Notes under the pieces: model-generated
What the model saw: the letters and a program-made list of their open reading frames with translations, nothing else
Told to the model about the DNA's origin: nothing
Database searches by the model: none
NCBI RefSeq assembly: GCF_000617845.2
Contig: NZ_DF820425.1
Span: forward strand, 1,708,538-1,772,537
Direction of reading: 5' to 3'
DNA: 64,000 nucleotides
DNA from: Bradyrhizobium sp. DOA9
GTDB taxonomy: Bacteria > Pseudomonadota > Alphaproteobacteria > Rhizobiales > Xanthobacteraceae
Translations under genes and position numbers: made by a program
In this document: positions 32,546 to 42,783 of the stretch, piece after piece
Layout: every line of letters begins with the position of its first letter
Numbering within the stretch: the first letter of the stretch is position 1

Positions 32546-33838
32546 ATGGCGATTGACGCCCCCTCTTCTCCATCCGCCCAGCCCTGGTCCGATCGGCTGC
32601 GGCACTCGACCATCATCCTGATCGCCGCGGCGCTGGCGCTGTCCGTCGTGGTCTCGCTCGGCGAATTGTCGGTGCTGCACGCCGCAATCGTGTTCCTGTG
32701 CATTGCGGCGGCTGCCTTGATCCCGTGGCGGCTGCACGATTCCGCTGCCTCCCGCGACGATGTCAGGCGCATCAACCCGGTCGAGAGCGCGGCGGTGGCC
32801 GCGGTGGTCGCCGGCATGCCGGATCCGGCGGTGCTGCTCGACCGCGCCGGTCGGGTCATCCACCTCAATGCCGCGGCCGCCCAGCTCGCGCCGGCGCTGC
32901 GCCGGAACGAGCTCGCCCAGTTCGCGCTGCGCTCGCCGGAGATCATCACGGCGCTGCGCGAGGCCATCGCGACCACCGAGCCGCGGCGCGCGACCTATCT
33001 CGATCATGTTCCGGTCGACCGCTGGATGGAGCTGATCATCACGCCGGTCCCGGTGCCGACCAGCTTCGGCGGCACCGACAAATGCATGCTGATGACCTTC
33101 CACGACCAGACGCCGCTGCGCCGGGTCGAGGAGATGCGCGCCGATTTCGTCGCCAATGCCAGCCACGAGCTGCGCACGCCGCTGGCGGCGCTGTCGGGCT
33201 TCATCGATACGCTCCAGGGCCAGGCCAAGGACGATCCCAAGGCGCGCGAGCGCTTCCTCGGCATCATGCACAACCAGGCGACGCGCATGGCGCGCCTGAT
33301 CGACGATCTCCTGTCGCTGTCGCGGGTCGAACTGTCGGCCCATGTCCGGCCCGACACCCTGGTCGATCTCGTCCCGATCATCCGCCAGGTCGCCGACGGG
33401 CTCGAGCCGCTGGCGCGCGAGCGCCAGGTCGAGGTGGACATCCACCTGCCGGAGCCGCCGGTGATGATCGCCGGGGACCGCGAGGAGCTGCTCCGCCTGT
33501 TCGAGAACCTGATCGAGAACGCGCTCAAATACGGCGCCTCCGGCGGACGCGTCATCGTGTCGCTGACCGCGAGCGCCGCCGCTGACGGTACTCAGGAAAT
33601 CCGGGTCATGGTCCGCGATTTCGGCCCGGGCATCGCGCCGGAGCACCTGCCGCGGCTGACCGAGCGCTTCTACCGGGTCGACGTCGGCGACAGCCGCTCG
33701 CAAGGCGGCACCGGGCTCGGTTTATCGCTGGTGAAACATATTCTTAACCGTCATCGCGGCCGCCTTTTGATCGAAAGCGTACCGAGGCAGGGCGCTACGT
33801 TCACCGCCTGTTTTCCCCAGGCCAAGCCCCCGGCCTGA
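32546..33838 (+). CDS. phoR: phosphate-regulon sensor histidine kinase PhoR
   Basis: A 430-residue sensor kinase. Two N-terminal helices (residues 23-60), a PAS-like domain (MPDPAVLLDRAGRVIHLNAAA), then the H-box FVANASHELRTPLAALSGF with the phosphorylated histidine, the N-box LFENLIENALKYG, and the G-boxes FGPGIAPEHLPRLTERFYR and GGTGLGLSLVKHIL. Its place immediately before pstSCAB-phoU-phoB makes the PhoR call firm. It phosphorylates PhoB when phosphate is low and Pst/PhoU signalling stops. Confidence 0.94.
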   Translation: MAIDAPSSPSAQPWSDRLRHSTIILIAAALALSVVVSLGELSVLHAAIVFLCIAAAALIPWRLHDSAASRDDVRRINPVESAAVAAVVAGMPDPAVLLDRAGRVIHLNAAAAQLAPALRRNELAQFALRSPEIITALREAIATTEPRRATYLDHVPVDRWMELIITPVPVPTSFGGTDKCMLMTFHDQTPLRRVEEMRADFVANASHELRTPLAALSGFIDTLQGQAKDDPKARERFLGIMHNQATRMARLIDDLLSLSRVELSAHVRPDTLVDLVPIIRQVADGLEPLARERQVEVDIHLPEPPVMIAGDREELLRLFENLIENALKYGASGGRVIVSLTASAAADGTQEIRVMVRDFGPGIAPEHLPRLTERFYRVDVGDSRSQGGTGLGLSLVKHILNRHRGRLLIESVPRQGATFTACFPQAKPPA

Positions 33839-33846
33839 TCTGAAAA

Positions 33847-33868
33847 TCAAGCATTTTCAATTGCTTGA
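33847..33868 (+). terminator. small hairpin after phoR
   Basis: Arms TCAAGCA (33847-33853) and TGCTTGA (33862-33868) with an 8-base loop, nine bases after the phoR stop. There is no T run, so it may be a weak terminator or message end. Confidence 0.35.
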
Positions 33869-33870
33869 GG

Positions 33871-33888
33871 GTGTCATCCAGCTGTCAC
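33871..33888 (+). promoter_or_regulatory. Pho box before pstS
   Basis: Direct repeat GTGTCAT-CCAG-CTGTCAC: two 7-base units close to the PhoB consensus CTGTCAT, spaced by four bases (11-base period), 100 bases before the pstS start. It indicates activation of pstSCAB-phoU-phoB by PhoB under phosphate starvation. Confidence 0.85.
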
Positions 33889-33988
33889 GAAACCTTCGTA
33901 AAAGCACAGCCGACCGCTCCTAAAGGGTGCGGCGCGGGGAGCGCGATCGGGCGCGGATGGCGCTTCGCTCCCCTGTATGGAGACCAGC

Positions 33989-35002
33989 ATGAATTTCCTC
34001 AAAACCATGGTCGCTGCCGGCTTGGTCGCCGCATCGACGACGGCAGCCTTTGCGGCCGACATCACCGGCGCCGGCGCGACGTTCCCGTTCCCGATCTATT
34101 CGAAGTGGGCCGACGCCTACAAAAAGGAGACCGGCAACGGTCTGAACTATCAGTCGATCGGCTCCGGCGGCGGCATCAAGCAGATCCAGGCCAAGACCGT
34201 GACCTTCGGCGCCAGCGACGCGCCGCTCAAGGCCGAGCAGCTCGAGAAGGACGGCCTCGTCCAGTGGCCTATGGTGATGGGTGCCATCGTCCCCGTCGTC
34301 AACCTCGAGGGTGTGAAGCCGGGCGAGCTGGTCTTCGACGGCGAGACGCTGGCCAGCATCTATCTCGGCAAGATCACCAAATGGGACGACGCCGCGATCA
34401 AGAAGCTCAATCCGAACGTGAAGCTGCCGTCGGACGCCATCACCGTGGTCCGCCGTTCGGACGGTTCGGGCACCACCTTCAACTTCACCAACTACCTCTC
34501 CAAGGCCAGCGCCGATTGGAAGAGCAAGGTCGGCGAGGGCACCGCGGTCGAGTGGCCGGTCGGCGTCGGCGCCAAGGGCAATGAAGGCGTGTCCGGCAAC
34601 ATCAGCCAGACCAAGAACTCGATCGGCTATGTCGAGTACGCCTATGCCAAGCAGAACAAGTTGACCTACGCCGGTCTCGTCAACAAGGCCGGCAAGCCGG
34701 TGCAGCCGACCGTCGAGGCCTTCCAGGCGGCCGCTTCCAACGCCGACTGGTCCAAGGCGCCCGGCTATTACGTCATCCTGACCGACCAGCCCGGCGACAA
34801 GTCATGGCCGATCACGGCGGCGACCTTCATCCTCATGCACAAGTCCGCCACCGACAAGGCTGCCTCGCAGGAAGCCATCAAGTTCTTCCGCTGGGCCTTC
34901 AAGAACGGCGGCAAGATGGCCGAGGAGCTCGACTACATCCCGATGCCGGACAGCGTCGTCCAGCAGATCGAGAAGACCTGGGCTGCCGATATCAAGAGCT
35001 GA
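33989..35002 (+). CDS. pstS: phosphate ABC transporter binding protein PstS
   Basis: A 337-residue periplasmic phosphate-binding protein. The signal peptide [22 protein letters not shown] precedes [24 protein letters not shown]. Phosphate contacts lie in [16 protein letters not shown] and [13 protein letters not shown]. The upstream ATG at 33977 is in frame, but GGAGA is spaced for 33989. It is the first gene after the Pho box. Confidence 0.96.
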   Translation: MNFLKTMVAAGLVAASTTAAFAADITGAGATFPFPIYSKWADAYKKETGNGLNYQSIGSGGGIKQIQAKTVTFGASDAPLKAEQLEKDGLVQWPMVMGAIVPVVNLEGVKPGELVFDGETLASIYLGKITKWDDAAIKKLNPNVKLPSDAITVVRRSDGSGTTFNFTNYLSKASADWKSKVGEGTAVEWPVGVGAKGNEGVSGNISQTKNSIGYVEYAYAKQNKLTYAGLVNKAGKPVQPTVEAFQAAASNADWSKAPGYYVILTDQPGDKSWPITAATFILMHKSATDKAASQEAIKFFRWAFKNGGKMAEELDYIPMPDSVVQQIEKTWAADIKS

Positions 35003-35131
35003 GTTGAGCTCTCGTGTCCCGGACCCGGTTCCGGGATGCTCCAAGATCTCCGCTCCGGATCGGCCTCCTGCCGTATCCGGGGCGCGCCACCAACAACAAG
35101 CGTATATGAATAACGGGCACAGGGGATCGGC

Positions 35132-36130
35132 GTGGCTGAGATGGCTGTCGAGAGCAATGTGATTGATGCTGCCGGACCGTATGATCGCGCCAAGGCCTTG
35201 AGCGCGTTCAAGCTCGGCGACGTCACCTTCTATTGGATCACGCGACTGTCCGCGATCTCGGTGCTGCTGATCCTGGGCGGCATCATCATCTCGCTGATCG
35301 TCGGAGCGTTCCCGGCGATCAAGGAATTCGGCATCTCTTTCCTGTGGACGCAGCGCTGGGCGCCGTCGGCCGATCCGCCCGTGCTCGGCGCGCTCGGGCC
35401 GATCTACGGCACGCTCGTCACCTCCTTCATCGCGATGCTGATCGCCATTCCCGTCGGTCTCGGCATCGCGATCTTCCTCACCGAGCTCTGCCCGCAATGG
35501 CTGCGCCGCCCGATCGGCATGGCGGTCGAACTGCTCGCCGGCATTCCCTCGATCATCTACGGCATGTGGGGCTTCTTCGTGCTGGGCCCGTTTCTGGCCA
35601 ACACCTTCCAGCCCTTCATGATCAGCGTGTTCGACGGCGTTCCCGTGCTGGGCGCGATCTTCGCAGGCCCCCCGTCCTATCTCAGCCTGTTCAACGCCGC
35701 ACTGATCCTCGCCATCATGGTGCTGCCCTTCATCACCTCGATCTCGGTCGACGTGTTCAAGACGGTGCCGCCGGTTTTGAAGGAAGCCGCCTATGGCGTC
35801 GGCTGCACCACCTGGGAGGTCGTCCGCAGCGTGGTGATCCCCTACACCCGGGTCGGCATCATCGGAGGCGTCATGCTGGCGCTGGGCCGCGCGCTCGGCG
35901 AGACCATGGCGGTGACCTTCATCATCGGCAATTCGTTCCGTATCTCTTCATCCATCTTCGCCCCGGGCACCACGATTTCGGCGGCGATCGCCTCCGAGTT
36001 CGCAGAGAGCGACGGCCTGCACCAGTCCGGCCTGATCCTTCTCGGTCTGCTCTTGTTCGTGCTGACGTTCTTCGTGCTCGCAGCCGCGCGGTTGATGCTG
36101 ATGCGCCTCGAAACCAAGGCCGGGAAGTGA
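35132..36130 (+). CDS. pstC: phosphate ABC permease PstC
   Basis: A 332-residue permease with six or more helices and the PstC features [29 protein letters not shown] and the EAA loop [22 protein letters not shown]. The GTG at 35132 is behind AGGGG; an in-frame ATG at 35141 is possible. The gap from pstS is 129 bases. Confidence 0.94.
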   Translation: MAEMAVESNVIDAAGPYDRAKALSAFKLGDVTFYWITRLSAISVLLILGGIIISLIVGAFPAIKEFGISFLWTQRWAPSADPPVLGALGPIYGTLVTSFIAMLIAIPVGLGIAIFLTELCPQWLRRPIGMAVELLAGIPSIIYGMWGFFVLGPFLANTFQPFMISVFDGVPVLGAIFAGPPSYLSLFNAALILAIMVLPFITSISVDVFKTVPPVLKEAAYGVGCTTWEVVRSVVIPYTRVGIIGGVMLALGRALGETMAVTFIIGNSFRISSSIFAPGTTISAAIASEFAESDGLHQSGLILLGLLLFVLTFFVLAAARLMLMRLETKAGK

Positions 36131-36134
36131 AGCC

Positions 36135-36980
36135 ATGAACCCGATCTATGCACGCCGCCGCCGCGGAGACATCATCATTCGCGGTCTCTGCATCGCAGCC
36201 GCCGCCTTCGGCGTCACCTGGCTCGCGCTGATCCTGGTCACGCTGTTCTACAACGGCCTGGCCGGGCTCAGCCTCCAGGTCTTCACCGCCGACACGCCGC
36301 CGCCCGGATCGAATGAGGGCGGATTGCGCAACGCCATCGTCGGCTCGCTGATCATGACCGCGATCGGTGTCGGCATCGGCGCGCCGCTAGGCCTGTTCGC
36401 CGGCACCTATCTCGCCGAATACGGCCGCAACGACAAGCTGACCTCGGTGATCCGCTTCATCAACGACATTCTCCTGTCGGCTCCCTCGATCATCATCGGC
36501 CTGTTCATCTACGGCGCGGTCGTAGTGCCGATGCGCGGCTTCTCGGCGATCGCAGGCGCGCTGGCGCTCGCCGTCATCGTGATCCCGGTCGTCGTGCGCA
36601 CCACGGAGGACATGCTGCTGCTGGTGCCGAACCCGCTGCGTGAAGCCGCCAGCGCGCTCGGCCTGCCGCGCTCGCTGGTGATCAAGCGCATCGCCTATCG
36701 TGCGGCGCGTTCCGGCCTGATCACCGGCGTGCTGCTCGCCACCGCCCGCGTCGCCGGCGAAACGGCGCCGCTGCTGTTCACAGCGCTCTCGAACCAGTTC
36801 TTCAGCCTCGGCCTGGACAAGACGATGGCCAACCTGCCGGTGACCATCAACAATTTCGTGCAGAGCCCCTACGCCTATTGGAAGCAGCTCGCCTGGAGCG
36901 GCGCGCTGCTGATCACCCTGACCGTGCTTGCCCTGAACATTGGCGCGCGCATCATCGGCGCCGAGAGGACTGCAAAATGA
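36135..36980 (+). CDS. pstA: phosphate ABC permease PstA
   Basis: A 281-residue permease with six helices. [32 protein letters not shown] opens the transport domain and [30 protein letters not shown] is the ATPase-contact loop. It starts four bases after pstC and its stop overlaps the pstB start (ATGA). The N-terminal periplasmic part is short, as usual for the form paired with a full-length PstC. Confidence 0.95.
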   Translation: MNPIYARRRRGDIIIRGLCIAAAAFGVTWLALILVTLFYNGLAGLSLQVFTADTPPPGSNEGGLRNAIVGSLIMTAIGVGIGAPLGLFAGTYLAEYGRNDKLTSVIRFINDILLSAPSIIIGLFIYGAVVVPMRGFSAIAGALALAVIVIPVVVRTTEDMLLLVPNPLREAASALGLPRSLVIKRIAYRAARSGLITGVLLATARVAGETAPLLFTALSNQFFSLGLDKTMANLPVTINNFVQSPYAYWKQLAWSGALLITLTVLALNIGARIIGAERTAK

Positions 36981-37798
36981 GTGAAATGTCCGTTTCCGTC
37001 AGCGCGCCGACCGTTCATCCCGGCTCGCAGCCGTTGCCCGAGGCGCCCGCCAAGGTCACCGCGCGCAACCTGAATTTCTACTACGGTGAGCACCACGCGC
37101 TGAAGAACATCAATCTGGCGCTCGGCACCAATCGTGTCACGGCGTTCATCGGCCCGTCGGGCTGCGGCAAGTCCACCCTGCTGCGTATCTTCAACCGGAT
37201 GTATGACCTCTATCCGGGCCAGCGTGCCACCGGCCAGCTGCTGCTCGACCAGACCAACATCCTCGACCCCAAGCTCGATCTCAACCTGCTGCGAGCCCGG
37301 GTCGGCATGGTGTTCCAGAAGCCGACGCCGTTCCCGATGACGATCTACGAGAACATCGCCTTCGGCATCCGCCTCTACGAGAAGATCTCGAAATCGGAGA
37401 TGGACGGCCGGGTCGAGAAGGCGCTGCGCGGCGGCGCACTGTGGAACGAGGTCAAGGACAAGCTCAACGCCTCCGGCCTGTCGCTTTCCGGCGGCCAGCA
37501 GCAGCGCCTCTGCATCGCCCGCACCGTCGCGGTGCGGCCCGAGGTGATCCTGTTCGACGAGCCCTGCTCGGCGCTCGACCCGATCTCGACCGCCAAGGTC
37601 GAGGAGCTGATCCAGGAGCTGTCTGAGAACTACACGATCGCGATCGTCACCCACAACATGCAGCAGGCGGCGCGCGTCTCCGACAAGACCGCCTTCATGT
37701 ATCTCGGCGAGTTGATCGAGTTCGACGACACCAGCAAGATCTTCACGTCGCCGACCGACCGGCGCACGCAGGATTACATCACCGGCCGGTTCGGCTGA
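36977..37798 (+). CDS. pstB: phosphate ABC ATP-binding protein PstB
   Basis: A 273-residue ATPase with Walker [10 protein letters not shown], signature [13 protein letters not shown], Walker B ending [12 protein letters not shown] and the PstB-specific [16 protein letters not shown] and GRFG end. The long frame opening at 36878 includes pstA sequence; the ATG at 36977 is the family start. ATGA overlap with pstA. Confidence 0.97.
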   Translation: MSEMSVSVSAPTVHPGSQPLPEAPAKVTARNLNFYYGEHHALKNINLALGTNRVTAFIGPSGCGKSTLLRIFNRMYDLYPGQRATGQLLLDQTNILDPKLDLNLLRARVGMVFQKPTPFPMTIYENIAFGIRLYEKISKSEMDGRVEKALRGGALWNEVKDKLNASGLSLSGGQQQRLCIARTVAVRPEVILFDEPCSALDPISTAKVEELIQELSENYTIAIVTHNMQQAARVSDKTAFMYLGELIEFDDTSKIFTSPTDRRTQDYITGRFG

Positions 37799-37809
37799 GG
37801 AGACGGGAC

Positions 37810-38526
37810 ATGGGTTCTGAACATACCGTAAAGGCCTTCGACAGCGACCTCCAGGAGCTCACGCGCCTCGTCGCCGAAATGGGCGGCATCGCCGAACGCA
37901 TGATCGTCGATTCCGTCGATGCGCTGATCCGCCGCGACGTGGCGCTCGGCCAGCGCGTCGTCACCACCGACGCCGATCTCGACGCGCTGCAGAAGCGCAT
38001 CGAGGAGCGCGCCGTGCTCACCATCGCCCGCCGCCAGCCGATGGCCGTCGACCTGCGCGAGATCGTCGGAGCCATGCGGGTTGCGACCGATCTCGAACGC
38101 ATCGGCGACCTCGCCAAGAACATGGGCAAGCGCGTCGCGGCGCTGGAGACGGATTTCCATCCGCTCAAGCTGTTCCGCGGCCTGGAGCACATGACCGACC
38201 TCGTGCAGCAGCAGGTCAAGAGCGTGCTGGATGCCTATGCCGCGCACGATTTGCCGGCGGCGATGGCGGTGTGGAAGGGCGACGAGGAAGTCGACGCCAT
38301 CTGCACCTCGCTGTTCCGCGAGCTCCTCACCTACATGATGGAGGATCCGCGCAACATCTCGTTCTGCATCCACCTGATGTTCTGCGCCAAGAACATCGAG
38401 CGGATCGGCGACCACGCAACCAACATCGCCGAGACCGTGTTCTACATGATCGAGGGCCAGGCGATCACCGACAAGCGGCCGAAGGGCGACATGACGACCT
38501 TCGCCACCACGGTGCCGAATACCTAA
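37810..38526 (+). CDS. phoU: phosphate signalling protein PhoU
   Basis: A 238-residue all-helical protein with two PhoU repeats. The metal-binding E/DxxxD motifs are seen in MRVATDLERIGDLAKNMGKR and KNIERIGDHATNIAE. It links the Pst transporter to PhoR and keeps the regulon off when phosphate is present. It follows pstB by 11 bases and precedes phoB by 14 bases. Confidence 0.95.
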   Translation: MGSEHTVKAFDSDLQELTRLVAEMGGIAERMIVDSVDALIRRDVALGQRVVTTDADLDALQKRIEERAVLTIARRQPMAVDLREIVGAMRVATDLERIGDLAKNMGKRVAALETDFHPLKLFRGLEHMTDLVQQQVKSVLDAYAAHDLPAAMAVWKGDEEVDAICTSLFRELLTYMMEDPRNISFCIHLMFCAKNIERIGDHATNIAETVFYMIEGQAITDKRPKGDMTTFATTVPNT

Positions 38527-38540
38527 GGAGCGACGACAAC

Positions 38541-39248
38541 ATGGGCGCACGCATTATGGTGGTTGAGGACGAGGAGGCTCTCACCGAGCTTCTTCGCTAC
38601 AACCTCGAAGGCGACGGCTATGACGTCGAGACGGTGATGCGCGGCGACGACGCCGACACCCGCCTCAAGGAGCACATTCCCGATCTGATCGTGCTCGACT
38701 GGATGCTGCCGGGCCTGTCGGGCATCGAGCTGTGCCGCCGGCTTCGGACCCGCCCCGAGACCAAGCAACTGCCGATCATCATGCTCACCGCGCGCGGCGA
38801 GGAAAGCGAGCGGGTGCGGGGCCTCGCGACCGGCGCCGACGATTACATCGTCAAGCCGTTCTCGGTGCCGGAGCTGCTCGCGCGCGTGAAGGGCCTCCTC
38901 AGGCGCGCCAGCCCCGAGCGGCTCGCCACCGTGCTCGCCTATGGCGACATCGAGCTCGACCGCGACAAGCGTCGCGTGGCGCGCTCGGGCCGGCCGATCG
39001 ATCTCGGCCCGACCGAGTATCGTCTCCTGGAGTTCTTCCTGGAGCATCCCGGCCGCGTGTTCTCGCGCGAACAGCTGCTCGACAGCGTCTGGGGCCGCGA
39101 CATCTACATCGACGAGCGCACCGTCGACGTCCATATCGGCCGCCTGCGCAAGCTGCTCAATCTCGGCCGCGAGCAGGACCCGATCCGCACCGTCCGCGGC
39201 GCCGGCTACGCGCTGGACGATCGGTTTGCAAAGGCCGAGCAGACGTAA
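38541..39248 (+). CDS. phoB: phosphate response regulator PhoB
   Basis: A 235-residue response regulator. The receiver domain has the acidic pocket VVEDEEA, phosphoacceptor aspartate in LIVLDWMLPGLSG and the lysine in DDYIVKPFS. The winged-helix output domain ends TVDVHIGRLRKLLN...IRTVRGAGYALD. The start at 38541 has a GGAG site. It should bind the Pho box at 33871. Confidence 0.95.
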   Translation: MGARIMVVEDEEALTELLRYNLEGDGYDVETVMRGDDADTRLKEHIPDLIVLDWMLPGLSGIELCRRLRTRPETKQLPIIMLTARGEESERVRGLATGADDYIVKPFSVPELLARVKGLLRRASPERLATVLAYGDIELDRDKRRVARSGRPIDLGPTEYRLLEFFLEHPGRVFSREQLLDSVWGRDIYIDERTVDVHIGRLRKLLNLGREQDPIRTVRGAGYALDDRFAKAEQT

Positions 39249-39290
39249 ATTCGGGCGGGCCGCTGGTTCGCAGCTGCGGCTTCAATCTCC

Positions 39291-39452
39291 GCTGTCATCC
39301 CCGGACGCGCGCAGCGTGAGCCCGGGATTCATAGCCACGGGGCGAGGTTTGGCGAAGACTCGGAGTAGCCATCTCGCGCGACAGCTGCGCGCTGTGGCTA
39401 TGGATCCCCGCCCCCCGTGCGCAATCGCGCACTAGGCGGGGACGACACCGAG
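39291..39452. repeat. intergenic palindromic repeat after phoB
   Basis: Imperfect long inverted repeat: CTGTCATCCCCGG at the left pairs with GGCGGGGACGACA at the right, and ATTCATAGCCAC pairs with GTGGCTATGGAT inside. The right end GTGCGCAATCGCGCA...AGGCGGG is also found in the element at 50260-50454. It lies between the convergent phoB and gcrA genes. Confidence 0.75.
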
Positions 39453-39501
39453 TGATTGGAGCGGCCGTCGTGAAACGTCTGCAACAATTAGATCGACAAA
39501 C

Positions 39502-40014
39502 TCACCGCGTGCTCGGCTTCGCCGGTGCGCGGCGGCGGTCCGCTGCGGGCTGATAGGCCACGCGCGAATGCTGGGCGCAGTAGGGCAGGCCGGAGAGCGC
39601 CTTGCCGCCGCAGAAGAAGAAATCCGGGCTCGAGGGATCGCCGACCGGCCAATGGCAGGTCGCCTCGTTCAATTCCAGCAGCGACAGCCGCTGGCTCATC
39701 GGCACCACGTTGTCATAGGTAACCGGCTCGGCTTCCACCTCGACCTCGAAGGCTTGCGCCAGTGCCGTGTTGCCGCGCGCAACGGGGCGGGTCACCCGCA
39801 TCATGTGCTGCGCGGGCCGGGCCTTGCGCGGCCGCGGCGCTGCCGATGAAGGGCTCTTGGCGCGGCCGGACAGGCCGAGCCGGTGCACCTTGCCGATCAC
39901 GGCATTGCGGGTCACATTGCCGAGCTCCGCCGCGATCTGGCTGGCCGAAAGTCCGGCCTCCCAGAGCTTCTTCAGCTGCTCGACGCGATCATCGGACCAG
40001 GTCAAAACCGTCAT
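39502..40014 (-). CDS. gcrA: cell-cycle regulator GcrA
   Basis: A 170-residue protein opening MTVLTWSDDRVEQLKKLWEAGLSASQIAAELGNVTRNAVIGKVHRLGLSGR, the GcrA DNA-binding domain, and ending with the conserved CHWPVGDPSSPDFFFCGGKALSGLPYCAQHSRVAY region. GcrA binds sigma-70 RNA polymerase and methylated GANTC promoters in alphaproteobacteria (family knowledge). It is convergent with phoB and divergent from argD. Confidence 0.95.
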   Translation of the reverse strand: MTVLTWSDDRVEQLKKLWEAGLSASQIAAELGNVTRNAVIGKVHRLGLSGRAKSPSSAAPRPRKARPAQHMMRVTRPVARGNTALAQAFEVEVEAEPVTYDNVVPMSQRLSLLELNEATCHWPVGDPSSPDFFFCGGKALSGLPYCAQHSRVAYQPAADRRRAPAKPSTR

Positions 40015-40336
40015 TGCACCCTTTCCCTCGCTGCGCGTCTGCCATCCTGGCGGCTTCGCAGCGAATGCTTAAGCCTTGAAAAACCCGTGCCGCCAGAATC
40101 CCTTAAGGCTCGCCGGGCGCGCTCAAGACGCCCGAACGTTTACGCCGGTACATGAGGACTTTGGGATCAGAACTGCTGCACGAGATGTCGTATCTGACAG
40201 TCCAAACGCTACAATATGGCGTGACTCCCGCGCAAGAGTCCGCCGACTCGCTTCCACATGTTCCGTGGTGAAAAACCCGCGAAATCGGCACCGCAAGACT
40301 ACGGATTCAGCGTTTCGCGAGGCTTTCCGGGCGGCA

Positions 40337-40364
40337 TTGACACCCGTCTTGCCAGGCATAAGAT
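40337..40364 (+). promoter_or_regulatory. sigma-70 promoter of argDF
   Basis: TTGACA (40337-40342) and TAAGAT (40359-40364) spaced by 16 bases, a near-consensus pair 109 bases before the argD start codon. The rest of the gap from 40015 to 40336 shows no gene. Confidence 0.7.
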
Positions 40365-40370
40365 AGTGCC

Positions 40371-40397
40371 ACGTGCCGCCCTTAAAAGGCGGCACGT
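40371..40397 (+). promoter_or_regulatory. 5'-end hairpin of the argDF leader
   Basis: Perfect 10-base arms ACGTGCCGCC (40371-40380) and GGCGGCACGT (40388-40397) with loop CTTAAAA, followed by TTCGTTTTCC. It begins about seven bases after the -10 box, thus at or next to the likely transcript start. It may be a terminator-like attenuator or a protective 5' hairpin. Confidence 0.6.
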
Positions 40398-40472
40398 TTC
40401 GTTTTCCGGGGCCGGTCGATGGTGCGTTGCCCAATGCGTGCCTCACACCGTCCGCAACATTCAAGTGACGTC

Positions 40473-41681
40473 ATGACTAACAGCCCAGCGCCGCATTTGC
40501 TCCCCGTTTTCGCCAGGGCCGACCTCGGTTTCGAGCGCGGCGAAGGCTGCTGGCTGATCGCGACCAACGGCGATCGCTATCTCGATTTCACCTCGGGCGT
40601 GGCGGTGAATGCGCTTGGCCATGTCCATCCCGCGCTGGTCACGGCGTTGCAGGAGCAGGCGACCAAGCTCTGGCACATGTCGAACCTGTTCCAGAGCCCT
40701 GATGGCGAGAAGCTCGCAAGCCGCCTCTGCAACGAGAGCTTTGCGGACTTCGTGTTCTTCTGCAATTCCGGCGCCGAGGCGCTGGAAGGCGTGATCAAGC
40801 TGGTGCGCCACCATCATTTCTCGAAGGGACATCCGGAACGTTACCGCATGATCACGTTCGAGGGTGCCTTCCACGGCCGCACGCTGGCGACGCTCGCCGC
40901 CACCGGGTCTGCGAAATATCTCGAGGGCTTCGGCCCGCCGATGGACGGCTTCGATCAGGTGCCGCATGGCGACCTCGATGCCGTGAAGAAGGCGATCGGA
41001 CCGCACACCGCCGGCATTCTCATCGAGCCGATCCAGGGCGAGGGTGGCGTTCGTGCTGCACCTCACGCCTTCCTGAGGGCGCTGCGCGAGCTCTGCAACG
41101 AGCGCGGCCTGTTGCTCGCCTTCGACGAGGTGCAGACCGGCATGGGCCGCACCGGCGAGCTCTTTGCCTACAAGCGCACCGGCGTCACGCCGGACGTGAT
41201 GTCGCTCGCCAAGGCGCTCGGCGGCGGCTTCCCGATCGGCGCGGTGCTGGCGACGGCCGACGCGGCCGCCGGCATGGGGCCCGGCTCGCACGGCTCGACC
41301 TTCGGCGGCAATCCGCTGGCGATCGCGGCGGCCAACGCCGTGCTCGACGTCATGCTCAAGCCCGGCTTCTTCGACCATGTGCAGAAGATGTCGCTGCTGC
41401 TCAAGCAGAAGCTCGCCTCCGTGATCGATCGTCATCCCGATGTCGTCAGCGAGGTGCGCGGCGAGGGCCTCCTGATCGGTATCAAGGCCGTGGTGCCCTC
41501 GGGCGATCTCGTCGCGGCGCTGCGCGCCGAAAAGCTGCTCACTGTCGGGGCCGGCGACAATGTCGTGCGCTTCCTGCCGCCCCTGATCGTCACCGAAGCA
41601 GAGATCGAGGACAGCGTCATCAGGCTCGAGCGCGCCTGCGCTGCGATCTCGTCCAGCCAGACCAAGCGGGCGGCAAGCTGA
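40473..41681 (+). CDS. argD: acetylornithine aminotransferase
   Basis: A 402-residue class III PLP aminotransferase. Cofactor-binding [18 protein letters not shown], the aspartate in [15 protein letters not shown] and the PLP lysine in [14 protein letters not shown] are all present. The tail [20 protein letters not shown] is typical of ArgD. The frame opens at 40419, but the start [17 protein letters not shown] at 40473 matches the family. It overlaps argF by one base (TGATG). Confidence 0.93.
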   Translation: MTNSPAPHLLPVFARADLGFERGEGCWLIATNGDRYLDFTSGVAVNALGHVHPALVTALQEQATKLWHMSNLFQSPDGEKLASRLCNESFADFVFFCNSGAEALEGVIKLVRHHHFSKGHPERYRMITFEGAFHGRTLATLAATGSAKYLEGFGPPMDGFDQVPHGDLDAVKKAIGPHTAGILIEPIQGEGGVRAAPHAFLRALRELCNERGLLLAFDEVQTGMGRTGELFAYKRTGVTPDVMSLAKALGGGFPIGAVLATADAAAGMGPGSHGSTFGGNPLAIAAANAVLDVMLKPGFFDHVQKMSLLLKQKLASVIDRHPDVVSEVRGEGLLIGIKAVVPSGDLVAALRAEKLLTVGAGDNVVRFLPPLIVTEAEIEDSVIRLERACAAISSSQTKRAAS

Positions 41682-42616
41682 TGAGCACGACGCCCAACAA
41701 ACCTCCCAAGCACTTCCTGGACATCAACGAGCTGCCGCTCTCGGAGCTCAAGAGCATGCTCGCCGCCTCTTCCGCCATGAAGGCGAAGCAGAAGGCGCAG
41801 CAGCCGGTCAGGCCGCTCGAAGGCAAGACGCTGGCGATGATCTTCGAGCGTCCCTCGACCCGCACCCGCGTCTCGTTCGACGTCGGCATGCGCCAGCTCG
41901 GCGGCGAGGCGATCATGCTCACCGGCGCCGAGATGCAGCTCGGGCGCGGCGAGACCATCGCCGACACCGCGCGCGTGCTGTCGCGCTATGTCGATGCCAT
42001 CATGATCCGCATCCTCAACCACGATGCGCTGCTGGAGCTTGCTGCCAACGCCACCGTGCCCGTCATCAACGGCCTGACGCGGCGTTCGCATCCCTGCCAG
42101 GTGATGGCCGACCTCATGACCTATGAGGAGCATCGCGGCCCGATCGAGGGCAAGACGGTGGCCTGGACCGGCGACGACAACAACGTGCTGGCGTCCTGGG
42201 CCCATGCCGCCGAGCGCTTCAAGTTCCAGCTCAATGTCGCGACGCCGCCGGAGCTCGCACCGAAAAAGGCCATGCGCGACTGGATCAAGGCGACGGGCGC
42301 GCCGATCGTCCTCGGCACCGATCCCGAGACCGCCGTGCGCGGCGCCGATTGCGTCGTCACCGACACCTGGGTGTCGATGGGCGACAAGGAGGGCGAGCAC
42401 CGCCACAACGTGCTCAAGCCCTACCAGGTCAATGCCAAGCTGATGTCGCTGGCCAAGGCGGACGCCTTGTTCATGCATTGCCTGCCGGCCCATCGCGGCG
42501 AGGAGGTCACCGACGAGGTGATCGACGGCCCGCAATCGGTCGTGTTCGACGAAGCCGAAAACCGCCTGCATGCGCAGAAGGGAATTCTGGCCTGGTGCTT
42601 CGACGCGGTGAAGTAG
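41681..42616 (+). CDS. argF: ornithine carbamoyltransferase
   Basis: A 311-residue enzyme. The carbamoyl-phosphate motif is [15 protein letters not shown], ornithine binding involves [11 protein letters not shown], and the catalytic cysteine is in [17 protein letters not shown]. It makes citrulline in arginine synthesis and forms an operon with argD, with a one-base overlap. Confidence 0.96.
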   Translation: MSTTPNKPPKHFLDINELPLSELKSMLAASSAMKAKQKAQQPVRPLEGKTLAMIFERPSTRTRVSFDVGMRQLGGEAIMLTGAEMQLGRGETIADTARVLSRYVDAIMIRILNHDALLELAANATVPVINGLTRRSHPCQVMADLMTYEEHRGPIEGKTVAWTGDDNNVLASWAHAAERFKFQLNVATPPELAPKKAMRDWIKATGAPIVLGTDPETAVRGADCVVTDTWVSMGDKEGEHRHNVLKPYQVNAKLMSLAKADALFMHCLPAHRGEEVTDEVIDGPQSVVFDEAENRLHAQKGILAWCFDAVK

Positions 42617-42623
42617 CCTTCTT

Positions 42624-42708
42624 GTAGCCTGGATGGAGCGCAGCGAAATCCGGGTTCTCGACGCGCGGGACGACCTTCCCGGATTACGCTGCGCTCCATA
42701 CGGGCTAC
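42624..42708. repeat. intergenic palindromic repeat after argF
   Basis: Inverted repeat with arms GTAGCCTGGATGGAGCGCAG (from 42624) and its near complement ending GGGCTAC at 42708; the inner parts read AAATCCGGG and CCCGGATT. It starts eight bases after the argF stop, so it could act as the end hairpin of the argDF message. Confidence 0.85.
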
Positions 42709-42783
42709 GCGAGCCCCTCGTTATGACGACGGAATGCGGGCGTTCCCCTTCCATTTCCGCCCTCCGACCCCAGATAAAGCGCC

